Source: Prevotellaceae bacterium
GTDB taxonomy: Bacteria; Bacteroidota; Bacteroidia; Bacteroidales; Bacteroidaceae
DNA: 16,527 bases
NCBI GenBank assembly: GCA_030536165.1
Contig: JAUNQM010000016.1
Location: 1 to 16,527, forward strand
Direction of reading: 5' to 3'
Position numbers and translations under genes: made by a program. The notes beneath the pieces were generated by a model. It had not been told where the DNA came from. It saw only the letters and a list, made by a program, of their open reading frames with translations, and did not search any database. Shown here one piece after another: positions 1-6,129 of the stretch (the first letter of the stretch is position 1; every line of letters begins with the position of its first letter).

Positions 1-1
1 G

Positions 2-226
2 AAGAGTGGTCAGAAAGGTGGTCAAAAAAATAACGAGAAAACCATTGACACGGTCCTTCAATTGATAAAAGACAATTCGTTCATAACAAGAAAAGTTCTT
101 GCTGAAACCCTTGGTATTTCACCAAGTGCTATCCAGAAACACATTAACCGCCTGAAGGCTGATAACATCATTATTCGCCACGGTGGAGATAGAGGTGGCT
201 ACTGGGAGGTGATCAAACCACAGTAA
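2..226 (+). CDS. C-terminal fragment of a winged-helix regulator-like protein (AlbA_2/RecG-like type)
   Basis: This is the last 74 codons of an open frame that enters from the left edge and stops at 224-226. The fragment opens with a polar KSGQKGGQKNNEK linker. It then has a helix-turn-helix: residues ITRKVLAETLGISPSAIQKH give the two helices, and IRHGGDRGGYWEV gives a beta-hairpin wing. This linker-plus-wing ending is typical of the large Bacteroidetes proteins that carry an N-terminal AlbA_2 (Schlafen-like) domain and a RecG-like ATP-binding middle, often annotated as putative DNA-binding or transcriptional regulators. Only the DNA-binding end is visible, so the N-terminal domains are inferred from family habit. 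It could equally be the tail of another wHTH protein. No terminator hairpin directly follows its stop. Confidence 0.6.
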   Translation, partial: KSGQKGGQKNNEKTIDTVLQLIKDNSFITRKVLAETLGISPSAIQKHINRLKADNIIIRHGGDRGGYWEVIKPQ

Positions 227-396
227 AACAACAAATGGTGCTAGACAAAACCTACAAGTAGATTATATCGATTTCTATTTTTGTTTATCTTTACCGCTCC
301 TATAACGTCTTTATAACATTTACGTGTGCATGTAATATATTGATACACAGTTATGTTTAGATTTGAGGAGGTGAAGTAACGCAACACAATAGAATC
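227..396. other. AT-rich intergenic spacer, nothing recognised
   Basis: About 170 bases between the wHTH fragment and the terminator at 397-436. I see no tRNA-like fold, no convincing ORF and no clear TAnnTTTG promoter box. A purine-rich GAGGAGGTG string near 365-373 looks like a ribosome binding site but is followed by only two codons before a stop. Confidence 0.5.
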
Positions 397-436
397 AAAA
401 AAAAGCGTGTAGCTCAAATGAGTTACACGCTTTTTT
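397..436. terminator. Bidirectional Rho-independent terminator
   Basis: An 11-base-pair stem (GCGTGTAGCTC with GAGTTACACGC, one G-U pair on the plus strand) has an AAAT loop. It is flanked by eight A residues on the left and a T run on the right, so it can end transcription from either side. It lies five bases after the stop of the minus-strand gene at 441-836, and it also faces the plus-strand fragment at 2-226. Confidence 0.85.
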
Positions 437-440
437 ATTC

Positions 441-836
441 TTATCGGTCTATCTCATGAACGAATTCTTTTGGCAGGATGACGTTTTCAAGGGGTATTGC
501 ATCGGCAAACAGAGGGGCTATCTCCTCAACGGTAAAGCCTGCAATGCCACATGCAATCTTCGTCACATAGAACTTCAACTCTGGGTGGGCCTTTGCGCAG
601 TTTAGGAAGTTTTGCACCTTCTCGGCAATGTAATCCACACCGCCTTCCATAGTCGGCAGAGCGTAGCATTGACCCGTCAAGCCTTCTCCAACGCCCCATT
701 CTGCGCCAAACTTCATGTTTGCTATATGTGCAGCACCACCTCCATGATAGCCATGAATATTGCTGCCAAACACAAAAATCTCATTCTTCTTCAACTCCGT
801 AATAAACTCTGGAGTATATTCTCTATTGTATGCCAT
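441..836 (-). CDS. Macro-domain-like protein of the A1S_2505 'phage-related' type
   Basis: A 131-residue soluble protein with no signal peptide or membrane segment. The recognisable part is near the N terminus: IFVFGSN (residues 20-26), a glycine-rich HGYHGGGAAHIA stretch, then a GEGLTGQCYALPT segment. This FGSN...HGxGAA pattern belongs to a small family found in bacteria and phages and annotated as A1S_2505 phage-related or macro-like protein. Known macro folds bind ADP-ribose or related nucleotides, but whether this protein does is unproven. The start is the ATG at 834-836; a TAAATTTG box lies upstream at 877-884, and a terminator follows directly. It appears to be transcribed alone, downstream of gyrB on the same strand. 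Substrate and role are unknown. Confidence 0.75.
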   Translation of the reverse strand: MAYNREYTPEFITELKKNEIFVFGSNIHGYHGGGAAHIANMKFGAEWGVGEGLTGQCYALPTMEGGVDYIAEKVQNFLNCAKAHPELKFYVTKIACGIAGFTVEEIAPLFADAIPLENVILPKEFVHEIDR

Positions 837-876
837 TGTTGATATGTTTTTATTTGAGTTTCTTTTATTTCTTGCG

Positions 877-884
877 CAAATTTA
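877..884 (-). promoter_or_regulatory. Probable -7 promoter box for the macro-like gene
   Basis: On the minus strand this reads TAAATTTG, a match to the Bacteroidetes TAnnTTTG box, about 40 bases upstream of the ATG at 836. No clean TTG is found at the usual -33 distance because the gyrB terminator occupies that space. The call therefore rests on the -7 box alone. Confidence 0.45.
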
Positions 885-885
885 C

Positions 886-923
886 AAAAAAACCGGTATC
901 TATATTCACATACAGGTACCGGC
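886..923 (-). terminator. Terminator of gyrB
   Basis: On the minus strand a stem is formed by GCCGGTACCT and AGATACCGG(T) with one internal C-A mismatch and a loop of about 12 bases, followed by seven T residues. It lies about 30 bases downstream of the gyrB stop. The fold is slightly better on the plus strand, where the mismatch becomes U-G, but the T run favours the minus direction. Confidence 0.65.
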
Positions 924-950
924 GAAAAAAGGTATTATTAAAAATTTGTA

Positions 951-2912
951 TCAAGCATCAATATTAGCGTAATGGGCGTTCTGCTCGATGAATATGCGTC
1001 GAGGCTCTACGTCATCGCCCATCAACATAGAGAAGATTTCGTCGGCCTGTGCTGCATTTTCTATGCTTACCTGCTTGAGCAGACGCGTCTGTGGATCCAT
1101 TGTTGTCTCCCAAAGTTGCTCTGGATTCATTTCACCAAGACCTTTATATCTCTGTGTATGTATTCCTGTTTCGGTTCCGTCGCCGTACTTGTCCATGAAC
1201 TTCTGACGCTGTACTTCGTCATAGCAGTATTCGCTTACCTTGCCCTTTGTACACTTGTAGAGAGGCGGTGTAGCAAGGTAGAGGTGTCCCTGCTGTATGA
1301 GTTCTGGCATGTAGCGATAGAAGAGTGTCATGATGAGTGTATCGATGTGTCGTCCATCGACATCGGCATCGGTCATGATTATTATCTTGTCGTAGCGAAG
1401 TTTTTCGATGTTTGCAGCCTTGTCATCGCCTTCAATACCAAAGCGCACACCAATACTCTGAATGATGTTCATGATTGACTCGCTGTCGAAGACTTTATGA
1501 CGGAGTACTTTCTCCACGTTGAGAATCTTTCCACGCAAAGGAAGTATTGCCTGGAACTCACGGTCACGACCTTGCTTTGCACTTCCACCTGCCGAGTCAC
1601 CCTCGACGAGGAAGATTTCGCATGACTTAGGATCTTTATTTGAACAGTCGGCAAGTTTACCAGGGAGTCCGCCACCTGTCATTGGATTCTTTCGGAGCAC
1701 ACTCTCACGAGCCTTACGTGCTGCGATACGAGCTTGTGCTGCAAGTACAACCTTATCAACTATGAGCTTTGCTTCCTTTGGATGTTCCTCAAGATAGTTC
1801 TGCAGAGCTTCGCCAACAGCTTGCTGTACAGCACCTGCAACCTCTGAGTTACCAAGTTTAGTCTTTGTCTGACCTTCAAACTGAGGTTCAGCAACCTTGA
1901 TTGAAATAACTGCCGTAAGACCTTCGCGGAAGTCTTCGCCTGATATTTCAATCTTCGACTTCTCAAGGTTCTTTGATATCTGTGGGTCATTGTCAGCATA
2001 CTTCTTGAGTGTGCGTGTCAATGCCATACGGAAGCCCTGAAGGTGCGTACCACCTTCTATTGTGTTGATGTTATTTACGTAAGAATGGATGTTCTCACGG
2101 TCTTCAGTGTTATACATCACAGCCACCTCGATAGGTGTGCCTTGCTTCTCGGTTTTGAGATAGATAACATCGTCGAAGAGATGCGTGCGGTGACGGTCGA
2201 TGAAGCGCACAAACTCCTTCAAGCCTTCGCTTGAGAAATATGTGTTAGTCTTTGTCTTGCCCTCGTCATCTTTGCGAAGGTCGTTAAGAGTTATCTTCAA
2301 TCCCGCATTAAGGTAAGCGAGTTCACGCATACGTGCAGCAAGGATTTCATATTTGTATTCAGTTGTCGTGAAGACTGTACCGTCTGGCCAGAACTGCTGA
2401 CGAGTACCACGCTTGTCGGTCTCGCCTACCACCTTTACTGGGTAGAGAGGCTTTCCCTTCTCGTATTCCTGCTGATAGATTTTGCCATCGCGGAACACTT
2501 GTGATAGCATGTGAGTTGAAAGTGCATTTACACAACTAACACCAACACCATGCAATCCACCAGAGACCTTATATGAGCCCTTATCGAACTTACCACCAGC
2601 ATGCAGCACTGTCATTACTACTTCAAGCGCAGACTTATGCTCTTTCTTATGTTCATCGACAGGGATACCACGTCCGTTATCAAGAACTGATATCGAACCG
2701 TCTTCTTCTATAGTAACTTCTATCTCTGTGCAATATCCAGCCAAAGCCTCGTCAATCGAGTTGTCAACGGTTTCATAAACCAGATGGTGCAGACCTTTCT
2801 CGGAAATGTCGCCAATATACATTGCAGGGCGTTTCCTTACTGCCTCAAGTCCTTCGAGGACTTGGATATTACTCGCTGAGTAGTTTTCGCTGTTCTTAAT
2901 CTCTTCAGACAT
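951..2912 (-). CDS. gyrB: DNA gyrase subunit B
   Basis: The ATPase subunit of DNA gyrase, which with GyrA introduces negative supercoils in the cytoplasm. The 653 residues are full length for the short Bacteroidetes-type GyrB. The GHKL ATPase domain shows YETVDNSIDEA (general base E47, Mg-binding N51), DNGRGIP (78-84) and the GGLHGVG lid (118-124). The transducer domain carries the QTK loop (348-350). The TOPRIM domain shows EGDSAGGSAKQGRDRE (E438) and the TDADVDG metal site (D515, D517). The C-terminal part has the QRYKGLGEMNPEQLW signature. Nothing suggests inactivation or a resistance change at the EGDSAGG or LRGKILNVEK sites. The ATG start is supported by the N-terminal sequence. ParE is the alternative, but the N terminus and TOPRIM neighbourhood fit GyrB better. 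It is transcribed alone, with its own promoter and terminator. Confidence 0.96.
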   Translation of the reverse strand: MSEEIKNSENYSASNIQVLEGLEAVRKRPAMYIGDISEKGLHHLVYETVDNSIDEALAGYCTEIEVTIEEDGSISVLDNGRGIPVDEHKKEHKSALEVVMTVLHAGGKFDKGSYKVSGGLHGVGVSCVNALSTHMLSQVFRDGKIYQQEYEKGKPLYPVKVVGETDKRGTRQQFWPDGTVFTTTEYKYEILAARMRELAYLNAGLKITLNDLRKDDEGKTKTNTYFSSEGLKEFVRFIDRHRTHLFDDVIYLKTEKQGTPIEVAVMYNTEDRENIHSYVNNINTIEGGTHLQGFRMALTRTLKKYADNDPQISKNLEKSKIEISGEDFREGLTAVISIKVAEPQFEGQTKTKLGNSEVAGAVQQAVGEALQNYLEEHPKEAKLIVDKVVLAAQARIAARKARESVLRKNPMTGGGLPGKLADCSNKDPKSCEIFLVEGDSAGGSAKQGRDREFQAILPLRGKILNVEKVLRHKVFDSESIMNIIQSIGVRFGIEGDDKAANIEKLRYDKIIIMTDADVDGRHIDTLIMTLFYRYMPELIQQGHLYLATPPLYKCTKGKVSEYCYDEVQRQKFMDKYGDGTETGIHTQRYKGLGEMNPEQLWETTMDPQTRLLKQVSIENAAQADEIFSMLMGDDVEPRRIFIEQNAHYANIDA

Positions 2913-3019
2913 AAATATTCGTTTCTTTAATGTGGGAATGTCGTAATTATTGTTCCCTTTTATAGTCTTTTATTTAACCATGCAAAGGTAATATTTTTTT
3001 TTGAAATAAACGAATATTT
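2913..3019. repeat. 12-bp perfect inverted repeat bracketing the gyrB promoter
   Basis: AAATATTCGTTT at 2913-2924 is the exact reverse complement of AAACGAATATTT at 3008-3019. One arm touches the gyrB start codon and the other lies just upstream of the promoter box. It could be a pair of protein-binding sites or a cruciform base. Chance is possible in such AT-rich DNA. Confidence 0.6.
2983..2990 (-). promoter_or_regulatory. Probable gyrB promoter -7 box
   Basis: The minus strand reads TACCTTTG, matching TAnnTTTG, about 70 bases upstream of the gyrB ATG. The -33 region is an A/T run without a clear TTG. The box lies between the arms of a 12-bp inverted repeat (2913-2924 and 3008-3019). Confidence 0.5.
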
Positions 3020-3088
3020 TAAGACTAAAAAACAAAATAAGCCAAAGTTTTTTATGTATGTTGCCACTGCAAAATGATGAGTGGCTAT

Positions 3089-3394
3089 CTATTTAGTGCG
3101 TTTGTTACGTGTTGCCTTATTTGGATTTTTAGGAAACCAACCTTTTTCCACCCGTTTTTCCTGCTCGAACAGTTCAAGGATAGACCAATAGCAACTGAAT
3201 CCAGCCACTCCCAGTATAGTGGATAGCACTATTCCAGATACAAGAAGAGATGCGATACAGAACATCGTTCCTGCCACAGCAAACATCCACCAACATTCTT
3301 TTCCGAGATAGTACTCTGCTTTAATCACTATAGGGTGAAACACACCGATTAACAGAAACGATGAGATTCCTAATATAACTCCTGACCAATTCAT
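3089..3394 (-). CDS. DUF4491 family small membrane protein
   Basis: A 101-residue inner-membrane protein. Residues from about 4 to 22 (GVILGISSFLLIGVFHPIVI) form a first hydrophobic helix, and two further hydrophobic stretches follow at roughly 36-55 and 58-75. A charged C-terminal tail (EKRVEKGWFPKNPNKATRNKRTK) closes it. The FHPIVIKAEYYLGKECWWMF segment and the LELFEQEKRVEKGWFPKNP ending are the recognisable DUF4491 signature of Bacteroidetes. The biochemical function is unknown. Its ATG directly follows a TAG stop of a small upstream ORF (3395-3538), which suggests translational coupling. It may be the last gene of the GH78-GH138 transcript, since no terminator is visible between them. The link to sugar metabolism is positional only. 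Confidence 0.8.
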   Translation of the reverse strand: MNWSGVILGISSFLLIGVFHPIVIKAEYYLGKECWWMFAVAGTMFCIASLLVSGIVLSTILGVAGFSCYWSILELFEQEKRVEKGWFPKNPNKATRNKRTK

Positions 3395-3538
3395 CTATGT
3401 TTTGCTTTTTTTGTAAACGTCCACGTCTTTTTTCAAGTTGAATACACGCATGAAGAAACAACAAACGACGCCGATACTAAAATTGAGTATGGCATAACTA
3501 TAAGCGAGTGTAGGACGACGTTCTACATAAACAGCCAA
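3395..3538 (-). CDS. Possible small single-pass membrane peptide or gene remnant
   Basis: A 47-codon frame with a TTG start at 3536-3538 and a TAG that abuts the ATG of the DUF4491 gene. It overlaps the last 16 bases of the GH138 gene. The translation contains a hydrophobic stretch (AYSYAILNFSIGVVCCFF) followed by a basic tail (NLKKDVDVYKKSKT), like one transmembrane helix with a cytoplasmic end. Reading farther upstream in the same frame meets a TGA four codons earlier (bases 3545-3547). So it is either a genuine small protein using TTG or the C-terminal remnant of a longer membrane protein whose front end has been lost. No family was recognised. Confidence 0.35.
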   Translation of the reverse strand: MAVYVERRPTLAYSYAILNFSIGVVCCFFMRVFNLKKDVDVYKKSKT

Positions 3539-6129
3539 TCTACTTCACTGCTGCCGCCGTTTATCTTTGCATCGCGTGGAATGAGCTCAGACGATGTGAA
3601 TCCTGCTACCATAATGATTCCCCGTGGCAGGTTGATAGTATGATGACCTGCTGGGAACTGGTAAGCATGTATGTTTGCTATTGGCATCTGCGTTGCCGAA
3701 ATGGCATTGGTTATCACAGGCTCTGCCTGCCCATACTCATTTCCTGTTGCATCGGTTTCAAGTTTTGGCGGTGAAGCAAACTTGTTTTGGTCATCTACGT
3801 AGAAGCCCACAAGCATCTTCACTGGTTCTTTTGCCTCAAATTCCACCTTAACGCCCTTTTCGCGTGCGACGTCGCGATTGAGTAGCAAGGCTTGCATATC
3901 TGACAGTTCAGGCGCAACGGAATCAAGCATTTCTGGGCGTTGTTCAAACAAGCGCACGCCTCTCTTCAGCGGTACGAGCTTATGACTCAAAACTGTTACG
4001 TCAGCAGGCTTGGCAACTGTTATTTTCTGTGGCGTTGCGTCTGAGTCGGCATTTGATAGTGCTGCGATGTTCTTCTTCAAACTGTTGAGTTCGCCTTCAT
4101 ATACTGGCAACATTTCTTCCCAAGTCTTGAACTTACCGCCATCGCCACCAACAGGGATTCTGCGCTGCGAAGTCTGCATTGAGTTAGCATAGAGATAGGT
4201 GTCTTTCGTGAGGTTAACGAGTACGCGCCACGATGCATTGCTTTCTTCCAACAAAGGAACTGCCTTTGTCAGATAGTTTACATCCTTTGTCCATTTGTAG
4301 TTCAGCACCTGCTCTGCGGCAAGCACCTTGCTGCGGAATGCTTTGGCAAACTGCTGATAGCATCTCATGTCGTTCATCAATCGCGCAAATTCTTCCTTGT
4401 TTTTGGTGATGCCACGCTCGGCGCGAGTGATTGCCTCAACCGACTTATTGCCATGTTCTACACACTGATTTACTATATCCAATGGCTGTTCTCCATTGTG
4501 CTGCTGGTTCTTCCAGTTCTTTTCAACGTATTCTATCAGTTTCTCTCCCTCCGGACCGCAACTTTCATAGAAGCCTGGATATATGGTGTATTTATAAGGA
4601 TTGACTAATTCTGTCATCTTCATACCGATAAGAAGCGTCTGGCGGTTGCCTTCAGTGATACCAAAACGACGTATCAACTTTGGTGCAATCTCCCCACTTT
4701 CATTGTAGGCCAATGCTATATTTTTTGCGGTTTCACCGTCACATCCGTAGAATTCCTCTAATTGTTTTTCCCAGTATTTGCTCTCATATTCGCTGCTTCC
4801 AACGGTCTGTTCATTCTTCCATGAATATCTACCCCACGCAGCATACCACATCCAGTCGCGGTCAATTTGTGAAAGCCTACCGTTCTCGCCAATCTTATCA
4901 GCCGAATAAGGCCAATCCCAGTATGATGCCTGTGGGTAGAGATGAAGTCCGTTAGCGTGATGCACATTATGCATTGCCCCTACAGTCTTTTGCACGAAAA
5001 GCGGCGAACCCCATCGCCACGGCTCAAGGTTTGCAAGGATATGCACGTTGCTGATATGCACAGGCGCCGCAGCCGCAAGCTGACGATGCGTCTCTGCCCA
5101 CGGACCGCGTGGCTCGTAAGTGGTAAGACTCTCGCCTGTGTATTTCGACATTGTGTAGATGTTCTTATACAGAGGAAGCGAAGCAGCCAGCACCTTCGGG
5201 CCGTCTGTATCGTGAGCACGAAGTATGATTGGCGGTTCGTCGGTGCGGTTTGATGCCTTCAGACCATCTTTGATTGCTGGTATTATCGTCTCTGTCATCC
5301 ACTTTATATCGGTATCGATACCGCTCATAGCCTCGCCAAGACAGATGAGAAGCCCCACGTTAGGATACTTTTCAATAAATGCCGCGATGCTCTTTCTTGT
5401 ATAGTCGGCAATGAGTGGTGTAATAGGACGGTTGCGATCCTGCGTCTTGATGCCATAATGGTCGGCAAAAGGTTTCGACACAATGATATTATAGAACATC
5501 TGTATCACCATGATTCCTCGGCGACTTGCTTCGGTTGTGATGAACGAAAACATCTCTTGGTTCTTATCCATCGTTGCATCATCTACCTCAGGTGCAAACG
5601 GATAGTCCTTCAACTTAACCAATGACGCAAACGGATGACCGTTCCAAAGATAGACAGCATTGAAGTTATCTGCAGCGAGCATATCGAGGTATTTTATCCA
5701 CATTGCCTTATCGTAGAACCACGGGAAGTTCTCTGGCGTGTAAGGGTACTCATAAACCTTGTGCCCTGGCAGATACGTAGTCTTTTGCAGACCGAGGCAC
5801 GTGCCCCTCAGTTTCATACCTGGAGTCTCGGCTATAGTCTCGTCAATCTGCACATTACCATTGATTGTGTAGTATTCTTTCAGTCTGTTTGCGCCATAGA
5901 TACAACCATTGCCGTCGTTGCCGGTGATGGTTATCTTCTTGCCTTTTCGTGTAATGACAAATGACTCTGCCGTGCCTTTGTCCTTGATTTCGATGACGAT
6001 ATTCGCAGGAATCGTACCTACAATTGTCGAGGCATATTCCGTCTGTGGGTTCTTTGTCTTCAGTGTTACCTTTGCATTTACAGCCGTTGCACCAATGAAC
6101 AAAGCCGTAAGGAGAATTAAATTTTTCAT
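3523..6129 (-). CDS. Secreted glycoside hydrolase, probable GH138 alpha-galacturonidase
   Basis: 868 residues with a Sec signal peptide (MKNLILLTALFIGATAVNA, predicted cut after residue 19), so probably periplasmic. The N-terminal region (about 20-100) resembles the GH20b/GH67-type alpha-beta domain, including NDGNGCIYGANRLKEYY. A TIM barrel runs from about 105 to 440, and the last 130 or so residues look like a beta-sandwich. Candidate active-site residues are E266 (CLGEAMSG), R304 (ILRAHDTDG) and E333 (KYTGESLTTYE). Their spacing equals that of the catalytic Glu294, specificity Arg332 and nucleophile Glu361 reported for Bt BT0997, the founding GH138 enzyme, as I recall it. GH138 removes alpha-1,2-linked D-galacturonate from chain A of rhamnogalacturonan II. 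The start overlaps the GH78 stop (ATGA). A GH67/GH115-like alpha-glucuronidase is the alternative if the assignment is wrong. Confidence 0.7.
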   Translation of the reverse strand: MKNLILLTALFIGATAVNAKVTLKTKNPQTEYASTIVGTIPANIVIEIKDKGTAESFVITRKGKKITITGNDGNGCIYGANRLKEYYTINGNVQIDETIAETPGMKLRGTCLGLQKTTYLPGHKVYEYPYTPENFPWFYDKAMWIKYLDMLAADNFNAVYLWNGHPFASLVKLKDYPFAPEVDDATMDKNQEMFSFITTEASRRGIMVIQMFYNIIVSKPFADHYGIKTQDRNRPITPLIADYTRKSIAAFIEKYPNVGLLICLGEAMSGIDTDIKWMTETIIPAIKDGLKASNRTDEPPIILRAHDTDGPKVLAASLPLYKNIYTMSKYTGESLTTYEPRGPWAETHRQLAAAAPVHISNVHILANLEPWRWGSPLFVQKTVGAMHNVHHANGLHLYPQASYWDWPYSADKIGENGRLSQIDRDWMWYAAWGRYSWKNEQTVGSSEYESKYWEKQLEEFYGCDGETAKNIALAYNESGEIAPKLIRRFGITEGNRQTLLIGMKMTELVNPYKYTIYPGFYESCGPEGEKLIEYVEKNWKNQQHNGEQPLDIVNQCVEHGNKSVEAITRAERGITKNKEEFARLMNDMRCYQQFAKAFRSKVLAAEQVLNYKWTKDVNYLTKAVPLLEESNASWRVLVNLTKDTYLYANSMQTSQRRIPVGGDGGKFKTWEEMLPVYEGELNSLKKNIAALSNADSDATPQKITVAKPADVTVLSHKLVPLKRGVRLFEQRPEMLDSVAPELSDMQALLLNRDVAREKGVKVEFEAKEPVKMLVGFYVDDQNKFASPPKLETDATGNEYGQAEPVITNAISATQMPIANIHAYQFPAGHHTINLPRGIIMVAGFTSSELIPRDAKINGGSSEVDWLFM

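Noticed and set aside
353..379. Eight-codon ATG frame near the GAGGAGGTG string
   Set aside because: Too short, the purine-rich string lies inside rather than before it, and no gene follows that a leader peptide could control.
972..1478. 168-codon plus-strand frame opposite gyrB
   Set aside because: It lies wholly antisense to the conserved TOPRIM and C-terminal region of gyrB and its translation has no recognisable domain.
3063..3085. GCCACT/AGTGGC inverted repeat after the DUF4491 gene as a terminator
   Set aside because: The stem is only 6 bp with an 11-base loop and no T run follows on the minus strand.
6126..6129. Possible frameshift joining GH78 and GH138 into one protein
   Set aside because: Both proteins are complete, GH138 has its own signal peptide at the ATG, and the ATGA overlap is ordinary translational coupling.
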